NCBI GenBank assembly: GCA_001549895.1
Contig: AP014719.1
Span: 620,001-684,000 of the forward strand
Direction of reading: 5' to 3'
DNA: 64,000 nucleotides
DNA from: Arthrobacter sp. Hiyo8
GTDB taxonomy: Bacteria > Actinomycetota > Actinomycetes > Actinomycetales > Micrococcaceae
Part shown: positions 28,396-37,508 of the stretch, piece after piece
Layout: the number at the start of each line of letters is the position of its first letter
Position numbering within the stretch: the first letter of the stretch is position 1
Made by a program: the position numbers and the translations under genes
Notes under the pieces: model-generated
What the model saw: the letters and a program-made list of their open reading frames with translations, nothing else
The model's database searches: none
What the model was told of the DNA's origin: nothing

Positions 28396-28687
28396 CCTGC
28401 TGGACCATGACGAGGCCCTGCTCTCCATCCTGTACAACGCTGCCGGCAACCCCGTGCTGGCGCAGATGATCCGGGCGCTCTGGCAAAAGTGCCGGGCGTA
28501 CAAGATTGTCGGCGCACAAGGTTCGCTGGATGCGAGCGACGACGATTCGTTGTGGCGTTACCAGCAGGACCTGATCACAGCGGCCCGCAACAACAATTCC
28601 CCGGCGGCAGCGGCCGTGAACGAAGCCTCCCTCCTTGATGACAGCGAGCGGATCAAGGCGCGCCTTGCGGACCAGCTCCCGTCCTAG
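28385..28687 (+). pseudogene. GntR-family regulator, FCD-domain C-terminal remnant
   Basis: The + strand reads NPALLDHDEALLSILYNAAG, then VLAQMIRALWQKCRAYKIVG, a spacer and NEASLLDDSERIKARLADQL before the TAG at 28687. The xxDHxAxLxAI-type helix and the late helix are typical of the FCD effector domain of GntR regulators. The winged-helix N-terminus is missing and the sequence merges at about 28385-28395 into a helicase remnant on the opposite strand, so this is a recombination junction. A good terminator follows at 28712, as expected for the original gene end. Confidence 0.68.
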
Positions 28688-28711
28688 CGCCCGTCCTCCA
28701 CAGCAAAAACA

Positions 28712-28741
28712 CCCCGGCTGCCCCATGTGGGGTAGCCGGGG
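28712..28741. terminator. Bidirectional rho-independent terminator
   Basis: CCCCGGCT at 28712-28719 pairs with AGCCGGGG at 28734-28741, with an inner CCC/GGG extension of the stem. The + side continues GCGTTTCT and the reverse side GTGTTTTTG, so it can act in both directions. It ends the GntR remnant. Confidence 0.72.
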
Positions 28742-28886
28742 GCGTTTCTATTGACTGAAGCTCAGCCCCGGGACTCCCGAAAACCTACCCCGTGCGAAAG
28801 CAAGTGCCGCGGCGGAGACTCGAGGAGCGTCACCGGGACGGGTACAGAGCCGGGTCTGGCAACGCCCAACACGCGTCTCTTGCCTG

Positions 28887-28917
28887 GTCATGACGCCCTC
28901 TTTCGGGGTGTCATGAC
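28887..28917. promoter_or_regulatory. Paired GTCATGAC palindromes upstream of the RHH gene
   Basis: The 8-bp palindrome GTCATGAC occurs at 28887-28894 and 28910-28917, 23 bp apart, just before a possible -10 (TAGACT, 28924-28929) and 54 nt ahead of the antitoxin-like start. Such repeated palindromes are usual binding sites for ribbon-helix-helix antitoxins. Confidence 0.6.
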
Positions 28918-28970
28918 ACCGCGTAGACTTGTCGCTGAAGCCAACACCCTCTCAAAGGCAGGAGCGCACT

Positions 28971-29468
28971 ATGTCGGCAGGGACGCCACGGCACACGATC
29001 CGGGTCAGCGACGAACTGTGGAATGAAGCCCACCGCAAAGCCGTGCGGGAAGGCACCTCCGTGTCCGAACTCATCCGTATCCGGCTCCGCGAGTATGTCG
29101 CAGCCCCGGTCGAGCACCGGCACACCATCGCCGACTCCCTCGTGTACCTGGTCCCGCACGCGTTCAACGACCTGCACGGTCCTGCCGCCGGAACCGTGGA
29201 GCTCCCCCTCCACCTGGACTGGGGACCGGAGACAAGCTACACCGTGGTCGATGACGGAAGCTGCTCGGTGCTGTACCAACTCACCCTTCAGAATTCGGGA
29301 TCCATCGAGGAAATCTGCCGCATCGTCCACCCGGCACGGCTGACGGCCCTGTGGCCTACCATGATCCTTCCCGCACGGTGCAGGCAGCTCTGGGAAAACA
29401 CCTTCCCCCAGCTCCCCGCCACCCGCGAAGCGAAGGAACACCGCTCATGGACGACGCTCAGCGCGTAG
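28971..29468 (+). CDS. Ribbon-helix-helix antitoxin-like protein
   Basis: This is an intact 165-residue protein. Residues 6-40 (HTIRVSDELWNEAHRKAVRE followed by GTSVSELIRIRLREYV) form a classic ribbon-helix-helix DNA-binding domain. The following 120 residues carry HTIADSLVYLVPHAFNDLHG and an LHLDWGPETSYTVVDDGSCS segment that I do not recognise; they may neutralise the partner. ATG at 28971 has a GGCAGGAG box. Its stop overlaps the nucleotidyltransferase start by 22 nt, the usual arrangement for an antitoxin-toxin operon, and two palindromes precede it. Confidence 0.72.
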   Translation: MSAGTPRHTIRVSDELWNEAHRKAVREGTSVSELIRIRLREYVAAPVEHRHTIADSLVYLVPHAFNDLHGPAAGTVELPLHLDWGPETSYTVVDDGSCSVLYQLTLQNSGSIEEICRIVHPARLTALWPTMILPARCRQLWENTFPQLPATREAKEHRSWTTLSA

Positions 29469-30085
29469 CAGCCAAGATCGCCCTCGGCGTCCTGGCCGCC
29501 GACGGCTTCCTCCTCGCGGCGGCCAGGCCCTGATTGAGCACGGCATCACCGAACGCCTCTCGGACGACATCGACCTCTTCGCCCTGCACCGCAGTCACAC
29601 CCCGGCAACCTTCGCCGCATCGGTGCAGAAAATGACGGCCGCCCTCGAAGCCTCCGGATACACCGTCGAGATCACCCGACAATACGAGGAGTTCGCCAGC
29701 GTCACCGTAGGGCACAACGAAGAAGCCGTCGTCATCGACCTTGGATTGGACTGGTGGGAGAACTCCCCCGCCATCATCGACATCGGACCAATCCTGTCCC
29801 TGAAAGACTCCGTCGCATCCAAGCTGCTCGCCGTCTACTCACGCGGATACGCCCGCGACTACCATCACCAGCCACCGCTTCACCCACCAGCAACTGATCA
29901 CCCTCTGCCAACGCCGCGCCCCGACACTGGACCTGCCAACGTTAGCCGCCGCCATCGCCAGGCACCGGACACTCCCCACCACCGAATTCACCAAATACGG
30001 CCTCCACCCCAGCGAACTCCCCGCCCTCAGCACCACCCTCCTGGACTTCGCCACGATAATCCACAACGCCTCATCAGCCGACTGA
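29447..30085 (+). CDS. AbiEii/MenT-like nucleotidyltransferase toxin (frame breaks)
   Basis: This is a protein of about 213 residues after repair. LAADGFLLAGGQALIEHGI carries the GG nucleotide-binding turn and ERLSDDIDLFALHRS the metal-binding DxDxF motif of the AbiEii/AbiGii nucleotidyltransferase fold. SLKDSVASKLLAVYSRGYARD is the conserved K...R/KD segment. The first break is near 29520 (the GG turn needs one added G/C). A second near 29865 lies where family members have a short RDxxD stretch, so some codons may be missing there. It ends HNASSAD at the TGA at 30083-30085. Family members add nucleotides to tRNA or act in phage defence; here the partner is the overlapping RHH gene. Confidence 0.7.
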
Positions 30086-30119
30086 CCTGCCGGGCGGACA
30101 TTTTCTCTTCCGGAAATCG

Positions 30120-30398
30120 TCAGAAGGCGTCCAGGTCGGTTTCAACCAGGGCGGCGAGCTTGTCCAGGGCCTCTTCGGCGCCGGCGCCCTCGGCGCGCAG
30201 CACCACCGTGTCGCCGTTGCCGGCGCCCATGGTCATGAGGGACAGGATGCTCGAGGCGTCCATGGCTTCGTCCTTCGGGGTGCCGTCCAGGGCGATGGTG
30301 ACCTCGACGTCCAGTTCAGCGGCGGCGTCGGCGAAGATTGCTGCGGGACGGGCGTGTAGGCCGGAGGCGCTGGCGACGACTGCTTTGCGTTCGGGCAT
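30120..30398 (-). CDS. ptsH: Phosphocarrier protein HPr
   Basis: This is an intact 92-residue HPr of the phosphotransferase system. The phospho-accepting His15 lies in SGLHARPAAIF and the regulatory serine segment is MDASSILSLMTMGAGNGDTV. It relays phosphate from enzyme I to sugar-specific EII proteins. It is the last gene of the operon bglF-bglA-bglG-ptsI-ptsH, 55 nt after ptsI, with a GGAGAA box. In the family the Ser46 site is used by HPr kinase in Firmicutes; in actinobacteria that control is generally absent. Confidence 0.95.
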   Translation of the reverse strand: MPERKAVVASASGLHARPAAIFADAAAELDVEVTIALDGTPKDEAMDASSILSLMTMGAGNGDTVVLRAEGAGAEEALDKLAALVETDLDAF

Positions 30399-30453
30399 GG
30401 GGGTTCTCCTTCAGGATGGGATCGATGAGGGTCGGGGGAAATCTAGGGTGCTT

Positions 30454-32163
30454 CTACAGGCCCAGTTCGGCCAGGATCGGCAGGCGGGCCCGCACGGAGT
30501 CGCGGCCTTCCGCGGCTGTGGCGGCTCCCACCGCCAGGGCCGCCACCTCCTGCGCCTCGGCCAGGGTGACGGTCTTCAGCACCGCGCCGACGGCGGCGAG
30601 CGAGTGGGACGTCATGGAGAGCGTGTTCACGCCAAGGCCTGTGAGGACGACGGCGAGGGACGGGTCCGCAGCGGACTCGCCGCAGACGCCACGGCCTTGT
30701 CCCCAGCGGTCTTCGCGCCTTCGACGGTCAGCTGCACCAGGCGAAGAACGGCCGGCTGCCACGGGTCGTTGAGCCCGGCGAGTGGCCCGAGCATGCGGTC
30801 CGCGGCCATGGTGTATTGGGTCAGGTCGTTGGTGCCGAGCGAGGCGAATTCCACTTCCTGAAGGACACTTCCGGCGGTCAGCGCGGCGGAGGGGACCTCC
30901 ACCATGACGCCCGGCGTCTTCAGCCCCGCGGCGGCGCACAGGCTGGCGAAGTGCGCGGCCTCGGGCCGGGTGGCGATCATCGGGGCCATGACCCACACGT
31001 CCGCCTCGGTGTCCGCGGCCGCCTGCGCAATCGCGGAGAGTTGGCGATCCAGCACGCCCGGAGTGGTCCAGTCGGTGCGGTAGCCGCGGACGCCCAGGGC
31101 GGGATTCGGCTCTGTGGAATCGGTCAGGAACGGCAGGGGCTTGTCCGCCCGGCGTCCAGGGTGCGGACCACCACCTTCTTTCCTGGGAAAGCCGCGAACA
31201 CGGCTCGGTAGGCGTCGGCCTGCTCGGCCACGGACGGTTCGGTGTCCCGCTCCAGGAAGCAGAACTCGGTGCGAAACAAGCCCACGCCCTGCGCGCCCAT
31301 GCCCGCGGACGCCTCAGCGTCCTTTGCGTTGCCCACATTGGCCAGCAACGGCACCGGGTGACCATCCGCCGTCGTACCCGTGCCATCGAAGGGGGCCAGG
31401 GTCGCGGCACTGACCGCCCACTTCGCGGCCGATTCCCGCTCCGGCTCCCCCGGTTCCGGGACGACGACACCGGCAGCGCCGTCAACGTACACCTCCACGC
31501 CGTCGTCGATCGCCTCGATGCCCGCTGCCGCGACGACGGCAGGCAGGCCAAGGGAGCGGGCGATGATGGCGGTGTGGGACTGGGGTCCGCCGCCGGAGGT
31601 GGCCAGGGCCAGGACCACGGTGGTGTCCAGGGTGGCGGTATCGGCCGGGGCGAGGTCCTCGGCCAGGAGGATGAACGGGGTGGCGGAGCTGGGGATGCCG
31701 GGGCGGGGGCGCCGCGCAGCTGAGCGACGATGCGAGCGCGGACGTCCAGTACATCAGTGGCGCGTTCGGCCATGTACCCGCCCAGGGCCTTGAACCGGGC
31801 GGCCACGCCCTCGGCGGCCTCCCACACGGCGCGTTCCACGCCGGTGCCGGCCGTGATCAGCTTCCCGGCGGCCTTCAGAAGCATGGCGTCCTTGGCCATC
31901 AGGGCCGTGGCTTCCAGGACGGTTTTGCCGTCCTCCCGGGCCCGGGAGGCGCGATCCTTGAGTTCGTCATGGACGGCAAGCGCCGCGGCCTTCAGGCCAG
32001 CGATGGCCTCCGCCGGGTCCGTCCCGGCGGGCAGGGCATTACTGGTGGCCGGCTCCGCCAACGGCTCCGGCATGTGCCTGACAGTAGCGATGACGCGGCC
32101 CGGATTGACTCCGACTCCCTGGAACGCTGTGGTTCCTGCAGTTTTCAGAGCTGTTGCTTTCAT
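30454..32163 (-). CDS. ptsI: PTS enzyme I, phosphoenolpyruvate-protein phosphotransferase (three frame breaks)
   Basis: This enzyme takes phosphate from PEP and passes it to HPr; about 570 residues after repair. The active histidine lies in GGGPQSHTAIIARSLG, the PEP-binding arginine region in GAQGVGLFRTEFCFLER, the metal region in EFASLGTNDLTQYTMAADR, and the catalytic cysteine in GVCGESAADP. The frame breaks near 31690 (CCCCGGGC less one G), 31155 (GCCGGGGCG less one G) and 30700 (GTGGGCGTC less one G). Start ATG at 32163 has an AAAGAGAA box. Because PTS needs EI, and this appears to be its normal copy, the breaks are almost surely sequence errors. Confidence 0.9.
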   Translation of the reverse strand: MKATALKTAGTTAFQGVGVNPGRVIATVRHMPEPLAEPATSNALPAGTDPAEAIAGLKAAALAVHDELKDRASRAREDGKTVLEATALMAKDAMLLKAAGKLITAGTGVERAVWEAAEGVAARFKALGGYMAERATDVLDVRARIVAQLRGAPAPASPAPPPRSSSWPRTSPRPIPPPWTPPWSWPWPPPAADPSPTPPSSPAPLACLPSSRQRASRRSTTAWRCTLTALPVSSSRNRGSRSGNRPRSGRSVPRPWPPSMARVRRRMVTRCRCWPMWATQRTLRRPRAWARRAWACFAPSSASWSGTPNRPWPSRPTPTEPCSRLSQERRWWSAPWTPGGQAPAVPDRFHRAESRPGRPRLPHRLDHSGRAGSPTLRDCAGGRGHRGGRVGHGPDDRHPARGRALRQPVRRRGAEDAGRHGGGPLRRADRRKCPSGSGIRLARHQRPDPIHHGRGPHARATRRAQRPVAAGRSSPGAADRRRREDRWGQGRGVCGESAADPSLAVVLTGLGVNTLSMTSHSLAAVGAVLKTVTLAEAQEVAALAVGAATAAEGRDSVRARLPILAELGL

Positions 32164-32320
32164 TGAAGTTCTCTTTCGTCTGTTCGGCTCAACAGTGCCC
32201 AGCGGGCGTCAACGCTACCGGTTGGTTGAGGGAGGATTGTGACGGCGTCAGTGCACGGTGCCGCGACCATGGCTCTGCGGGCATGCTGCTCGGCCCTGGA
32301 GCACGAGACGCATCCCGGTT

Positions 32321-33169
32321 TCAGCGGTATTCGTTCACGTCCGCAACGAGGCGTGCCACGTGCAACGCCAGGTAGGCGACCTCGTCCCGGGTGAGGCTCG
32401 TGTCCAGTCCCATTTCCAGTAGGTACTGGATCTTGGCGGCGCAGACGACGGCCTCGGCGTGGCTCTGGATGATCGCGTCCACGAGTACGGAGGACTTCTC
32501 AGAGATCTGTTTGCCTGAGGCGACTCGGCTGAACAGGTATCGCAGATGGGTGACGAAGCGCGCTGCGTTCATGGACTGCTGGTCCACGGTGAAGCCGAAG
32601 GTCTTGTCCACCAGCGCGAACGCCTGCGCGATGACACCGGTCATCTGCATGGCCTTCTCCATGCCGGGGGTGGCGAACTGGGCGTTCACGAAGTGCATGG
32701 CCAAGGCGACTGCTTCGTCGTCGTGCAGTCTCACGCCCAGGGACGCCTCCACCAGGCCCAACGCCTCGCGTCCCGTGGAGAGCTCCTTCGGGTACAGCTG
32801 GGAGACCTCCCAGGCCAGCGGGAACTGCGCCCGGATCCCCGCCTGCAGCCGCTCGACGGCGAAGCTGAGATGGTCAGCGAGCGGTACCACCAGGGCTTGG
32901 CTGACCCGCAGGTCGAGCCGCTCCCCCGCCAGCGCCGCGACCTCGCCGGCTGCATTCAGGCAGTCCAAGGGGATGTCATCCAGGAAGCGGGCAAGCCGCT
33001 CCACATTGGCGTTCTCCGCCGCGACGAAGACCTGGTCTGCCACTTCGCGGGAGATTTCATCACCCGGTCTGCGGCCGTGGCCGAGGCCCCGTCCGATCAC
33101 CACAAGGTCGTTGCCGTCGTCATCGATCGCCAGGACCGCGTTGTTGTTGAGCACGCGCTTGACTTGCAC
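32321..33169 (-). CDS. bglG: BglG/LicT-family transcriptional antiterminator
   Basis: This is an intact 282-residue antiterminator. The N-terminal RNA-binding (CAT) domain starts MQVKRVLNNNAVLAIDDDGN. Two PTS-regulation domains follow: PRD1 with LPLADHLSFAVERLQ-like sequence and PRD2 with FVTHLRYLFSRVASGKQISE and DEVAYLALHVARL. Conserved histidines in DHLSFA and THLRYL are the phosphorylation sites. When beta-glucosides are present the protein should bind the antiterminator hairpin in the bglF leader (36787-36820) and stop early termination. It lies between the phospho-beta-glucosidase and ptsI genes. Confidence 0.93.
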   Translation of the reverse strand: MQVKRVLNNNAVLAIDDDGNDLVVIGRGLGHGRRPGDEISREVADQVFVAAENANVERLARFLDDIPLDCLNAAGEVAALAGERLDLRVSQALVVPLADHLSFAVERLQAGIRAQFPLAWEVSQLYPKELSTGREALGLVEASLGVRLHDDEAVALAMHFVNAQFATPGMEKAMQMTGVIAQAFALVDKTFGFTVDQQSMNAARFVTHLRYLFSRVASGKQISEKSSVLVDAIIQSHAEAVVCAAKIQYLLEMGLDTSLTRDEVAYLALHVARLVADVNEYR

Positions 33170-33256
33170 GTCTCACCGTTCCTTCCATCAACAGTTCATG
33201 GGGTGGTGCGGGGCAGGATGCCCCGCACCACCGGTGCCCGCACCGCGGGCCCGTCC

Positions 33257-34671
33257 TCAGAAGGACAGTGACTCACCGCCGGTGGCGATGACGTCCTGGT
33301 ACCAGAAGAAGCTGTCCTTCCGTACCCGGCCAGTTCCTTCAGATCGTCCTCCGTGCGGTCCACATAGATGAACCCGTACCGCTTGGAGATGCCCTGATGG
33401 GTCGAGATCACGTCGATCGCAGTCCAGGGGCAGTAGCCGAACACGTCCACGCCGTCGCTGATGGCCAGGCGGATCTGTTCCAGGTGTAGCTTCAGGAACT
33501 CGATCCGGTAGTCATCCCGGACCCGGCCGTCCACCAGCTCGTCCAAGGCACCCAGGCCGTTCTCAGTGATGATGAGCGGCAGCTGGTACCGGTCCCAGAG
33601 GCGGCGCATGGTGGTGCGGAAGCCCACCGGGTCGATCTCCCAGCCGAAGGCGTTGACGGGCAGATGTTCGTTCTTCACCGCTCGGTAGAGTCCCATCTCG
33701 CCGCGTACGATCTGCTGGTCCCGCCCCGTACCTGGATGTCCGAGGAATCCCCGCGGGACGCACCCACGGTCTGGGTGGAGTAGTAATTGAACGCGAGAAA
33801 GTCCGGCTTCGCTGCGACCAGCAACTCGAGGTCCCCGTGCAGGATCTCCGGCTCCCAGCCCTTCGACTTCAAGTAGGCCCAGGCCAGGTTGTGGTAGCTG
33901 CCCCGCACGGACAGGTCCACGTAGAGCAGGTTGCGGATGGCATCCCAGTCGTCCGCCGCAACGACGTCCTCCGGAGCGGACGTGGCCGGGTAGACGGAGA
34001 CGATGTTCGGGCCGGCCCGATCTTCGCCCCGGGTAGCAGCTCGTGGCAGAGCACCATGGCCCGGGCCTGGGCAAGGAACATGTGGTGGTTCTGCTGATAG
34101 AGCTCCTTACCTCCCACTTGGCCGCTGCGGCCCGTGGTCCCGATGGCCCGGCCGTGCAGGATCATCATGTTCTGCTCATTGATGGTGAGCCAGAACTTCA
34201 CCTTGGAGCCGTACTCCTGAAAAAGGACCCGGGCGTAGCGCTCAAAGGCGTCGATGGTGGCCCGCTCCGACCAACCGCCACGAGCGTCCAGCGCCGCGGG
34301 CAGGTCGAAGTGGTACATGGTCACCACGGGCTCGATGCCCTTGGCCAAGAGCGCGTCGATCACCCGGTGATAATGGGCGACGCCCGCGGCGTTGATCTCG
34401 CCGTCACCGTCCGGGATGATCCGGGTCCAGGCGATGGAGAAGCGGTAGGCATTCAGCCCCAGCTCTGCGAAAAGCTCCACGTCCTCGGCGTAGCGGTGGT
34501 AATGGTCCGCGGCGACATTGAAGTCCGTGACACCCTTCGGACGGTGCATGTGGATGTCGATCACGGACGCGCCCTTGCCATCGGCGTCCCAGCCGCCCTC
34601 CACCTGGTAGGCGGAGGTGGAGGCCCCCAAAGGAAGTCCCCGGGAAATGGGGTGAGCTGCTCATGCTGCAT
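33257..34671 (-). CDS. bglA: GH1 6-phospho-beta-glucosidase (frame breaks)
   Basis: This is a GH1 enzyme of about 472 residues after repair. FPGDFLWGASTSAYQVEGGW is the N-terminal signature, WLTINEQNM holds the acid/base Glu and PLIITENGLG the nucleophile Glu. SKRYGFIYVDR near the end contains the Ser-Lys-x-Tyr phosphate-binding loop of 6-phospho-beta-glucosidases, separating it from the GH1 gene at 19252. Breaks are near 34630 (GGGGGG read as GGGGG), 34020, 33720 and 33320. The reading ends GGESLSF at the TGA at 33259-33257. It cleaves the phosphorylated glucosides delivered by the adjacent BglF-type EII. Confidence 0.9.
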
Positions 34672-34698
34672 TCTGCGGTTCCTTTCGTGGCTTCCTGG

Positions 34699-36651
34699 TC
34701 AGCGTCCGACGGCGGCGATCGCCGCGCCTGCCACCACGGAGCCGCTCTCGAGCTGCTCCACCGGTGCGTCCTTGGGACCGTTGGTCACCACCACCAGCAC
34801 GGTGGCCGGGTGGCCGGCGGCCCGGATGGCGTCCAGATCGGCCGTGACAAGCGGCTGGCCTACCTCCACACGGGTGCCGCGTTCCAGCGCGCCGTGGAAG
34901 CCTTCACCCTTCATGGTCACCGTGTCAATGCCGACATGCACCAGCACCTCCGCACCGTCGTCGGTCTTGATGCCGAAGGCGTGACCGGTCTTCATGGCCA
35001 CAGCGATGGTGCCGCTCACCGGGGAGGCGATGACGCTCGAGGACGGCTCCACGGCAATGCCCGGCCCATGGCTCCGGAAGCGAACACCGGGTCACTGACC
35101 TCGGCAAGCGGCACCACGGAGCCGGCGCAAGGGGCCGCGAGCTCCACGGTCTCGGCACGCACCAGCGTGGCCATGCCACCCGCACCACTGGCGACGACGG
35201 CGCTCTCGGCAACGGACGAGCGGCGGCCGGACGGTGCGGCGACGGCGTCGTCCGCTGCCGCAGTTGCTTCGCCGGCGGACTTTTCGAACTTGAACGAGAG
35301 GATGAAGGTCAGCACGGCGGAGACCACCGCGGAGATGACCAAGGCAATGATGATGTTGATCATGTTCACCAGCGTGTTGTCACCGATGTAGAGGAGCACG
35401 GCAGGCAGGCCGGAGGATCCGGTGGCGAAACGGTGCGCCTGGGACAGGCCAGCGTACAGGCCGCCCGCGCCGCCACCGATCATGGCCGCGATCAGCGGGT
35501 ACCGCTTGGGCAGAGCCACACCGTAGAGGATCGGTTCGGTGATGCCCATCAGGCCGGTGATGCCGCCCGCGGTGGCAATCTGACGCGTCTTCTTGTCCTT
35601 GGTTCGGAAAGCGACGACCAGGGACGCTGCACCCATGGCGATGTTGGAGACCAGGGCGCCCGGGCCGAAGATGCTCTCCTTGCCCGTCTGGGCCAGCTGG
35701 ACGACACCGAGGGCGCGATGCCGTTGTGCAGGCCGAACATGACCATCACCGGAAGGGTCGCACCGACCAACAGGGCCGGTGCCCAGGCGGCGTTGGTGCT
35801 GAGGAAGGTGAAGAACGAGCCCAGGTAGCCGCTGAGGATGCTGCCGATCGGGCCCAGGACGCCGAGGGCCAGAGTGCCCATGATGAGGAAGGTCAGCATG
35901 GGACGAACACGAGGTTCACGGACTTCGGGATTACCCGGGTGAGACTGCGCTCCACGTAGTATTGGGCGAAGATGACCAGGATGATCGGGATGACCGCACC
36001 TGAGTAGTTCACCAGCGGGAAGGGTAGGATCTCGAAGAAGCTGACCGGCTCTTTCTTTGTCACTAGGGCCACCCAATTGGGGTGCAGCATCGTGGCGGCG
36101 ACCGCGGCGGCCAGGATGGGGCTGATTTTCAGCTTCTGTGCCGCGCTGAACGCCAGGAGCACGGGCAGGAAGTAGAACACCGCATCTGCGAAGAGGTTCA
36201 CCAGCACGTAGGTCTGGGAGCCGGTGTTCACTACCTTCAGGACGACCAGCAGGGCCAGGAGGGCCTTGACCATACCAGCACCAGACAGAGCCGGGATGAG
36301 GGGCTGGAAGACGCTGGAGACGAACTCGATGACCGCGCTGCCCACGTTTTTGCGCTTGCCCTTGGCTGGGCCGTCGTCGTCCTTGGCGTTGGCAGACAGA
36401 TCGCCGAGCTCGCGCTCCACTTCGTCAAACACGTCCTTGACGTGCATGCCGACCACCACTTGGAAAACTCCGCCCTTGGAGAGGGTTTTTGCGATGCCTT
36501 CAGTGGCGTTCAGTTCGTCCAGCGCGACGGCGGACTCGTCCTTGAGGGCGAAACGAAGCCGGGTCTGGCAGTGGTAGGCCTCGGTGATGTTGGCTTTGCC
36601 GCCAACCAGCCGCACGATGTCTGCGGCTAAGGGAGCGTATTGCTTGCTCAT
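34699..36651 (-). CDS. bglF: PTS beta-glucoside transporter EIIBCA (frame breaks)
   Basis: This is a fused EIIBCA permease of about 650 residues after repair. EIIB is N-terminal with phospho-cysteine in EAYHCQTRLRFAL; EIIC follows with eight or so membrane spans, including PVLLAFSAAQKLKISPILAA and VMVMFGLHNGIAPVV; EIIA is C-terminal with phospho-histidine in AEVLVHVGIDTVTMKGEGF. Breaks are near 35900, 35715 and 35062 and each needs one added G/C. It imports and phosphorylates beta-glucosides such as cellobiose, salicin or arbutin type compounds. The leader of 100-200 nt carries a LicT/BglG-type antiterminator and terminator and a good promoter. Confidence 0.92.
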
Positions 36652-36747
36652 GATTTCCTCGCGTTCTCAGATCCGCCCTTCATTGGGCGGAGGTGTGAGG
36701 CAACGCGGCTTGAGCTGTTTCAGGTGATCCTGTTTCGGGGCACGAAA

Positions 36748-36793
36748 AAGGCCCAAGCCGGTTGACCGATGAAGGTCGCAGAGCTTGAGCCTT
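36748..36793 (-). terminator. Leader terminator of the bgl operon
   Basis: On the reverse strand AAGGCTCAAGC (36793-36783) pairs with GCTTGGGCCTT (36758-36748, one G-T pair) and is followed by TTTTCG. This is a rho-independent terminator upstream of the bglF start at 36651. Its 5' arm shares bases with the antiterminator element at 36787-36820, so the two structures exclude each other. Confidence 0.82.
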
Positions 36794-36820
36794 GCCTCGC
36801 CCGAAGCGAGTTACATACCC
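36787..36820 (-). promoter_or_regulatory. Ribonucleic antiterminator (RAT) for the BglG protein
   Basis: The reverse strand from 36820 reads GGGTATGTAACTCGCTTCGG and continues GCGAGGCAAGGCTC. The GG-T-TGT-ACT start and late GGCAAG are the RAT signature bound by BglG/LicT proteins, with an internal hairpin (CTCGC...GCGAG). It overlaps the 5' arm of the terminator by about 7 nt, the classical arrangement. Confidence 0.8.
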
Positions 36821-36843
36821 AGGTCTCGAAAGAACCAGCAACC

Positions 36844-36872
36844 ATCATGTCAGGTGATATGAGTCACGTCAA
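36844..36872 (-). promoter_or_regulatory. Promoter of the bgl operon
   Basis: On the reverse strand TTGACG (36872-36867), a 17-nt spacer and CATGAT (36849-36844) form a near-consensus sigma-70-type promoter, about 25 nt upstream of the antiterminator. This places the RAT at the very start of the transcript. Confidence 0.72.
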
Positions 36873-37138
36873 GCGAAGCGGCCATCGGATCGATCGCGGG
36901 ACGCATTGACCTCACCGATCGGGTGTCCCTCATGACCGGCTGCAAAGGGTGCAAGGCGTCGTGATCGGCACGAACCTGCTTGGCTCCGTTACCTCATCGG
37001 GGTATTCCTCGACCAGCTCACGAAAAGGAAACCGGCAAGCTGATCGAGGTCTTCTCGGACGGCCGTGTGCCTCTGATTGAGCCGGGCGTCGTCGACGCCG
37101 GACTGCCCAGCTCGATCAGCGGTCGGAGGGAGGGAGCC
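36873..37138. other. Gap upstream of the bgl promoter, no gene seen
   Basis: About 270 bases between the bgl promoter and the end of the DUF2255 gene. No coding frame or structured RNA that I can support is visible. Confidence 0.5.
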
Positions 37139-37508
37139 CTACCTCGGGTCGACGCGCACTGTCGCCGCGCGAGTCCTCGTTGAGGTCATCGGCGGTAGAT
37201 ACGGGCTGCCTGCGTATTTCTTCGCATAGGCTGCGTCGATGCGGTCGTTGATCTCGCCGTCCACCGGGTGAACGCAACTTCAGCGTCGATGCCGCCGGCG
37301 CGGATGCGCCCAGCCCCTGCGTCATCGCTGAGCTGTGCCAGCGGGATGCGGGCCCGTTGTACGCGCGAACGTACACGTCACCCTCGACGACGACAGACCA
37401 GATCCAGGTCGGTGTGCCCGGAGTCGTGCCGTCATCACGGTAGGGCGAGATGTGGAAGTCGTCGGTCGAGCCGATCTCCTCAAGCTGCTGCGGAGTCCAA
37501 GCCGTCAT
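37139..37508 (-). CDS. DUF2255-family protein (one frame break)
   Basis: This is a protein of about 123 residues after repair. The start MTAWTPQQLEEIGSTDDFHI is followed by WSVVVEGDVYVRAYNGPASR and, after the break near 37313, EVAFTRVDGEINDRIDAAYA and KKYAGSPYLPPM. This pattern (early helix, VRAYNGxxxxW, KKY) is that of the DUF2255 family of small alpha/beta proteins of unknown function. The stop is at 37141-37139. The start overlaps the 3' end of the aldo/keto reductase gene by 29 nt. Relatives often accompany oxidoreductases in actinobacteria; the role is unknown. Confidence 0.78.

Noticed and set aside
27893..28726. A 277-codon reverse-strand frame read as one helicase-like gene
   Set aside because: Only the part below about 28395 resembles a helicase. 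The rest is opposite the GntR remnant and is not coding on this strand.
29623..30861. A 412-codon + strand frame joining the nucleotidyltransferase to sequence opposite ptsH
   Set aside because: The first third is the toxin gene; beyond about 29865 it leaves the coding frame and then runs antisense to ptsH and ptsI.
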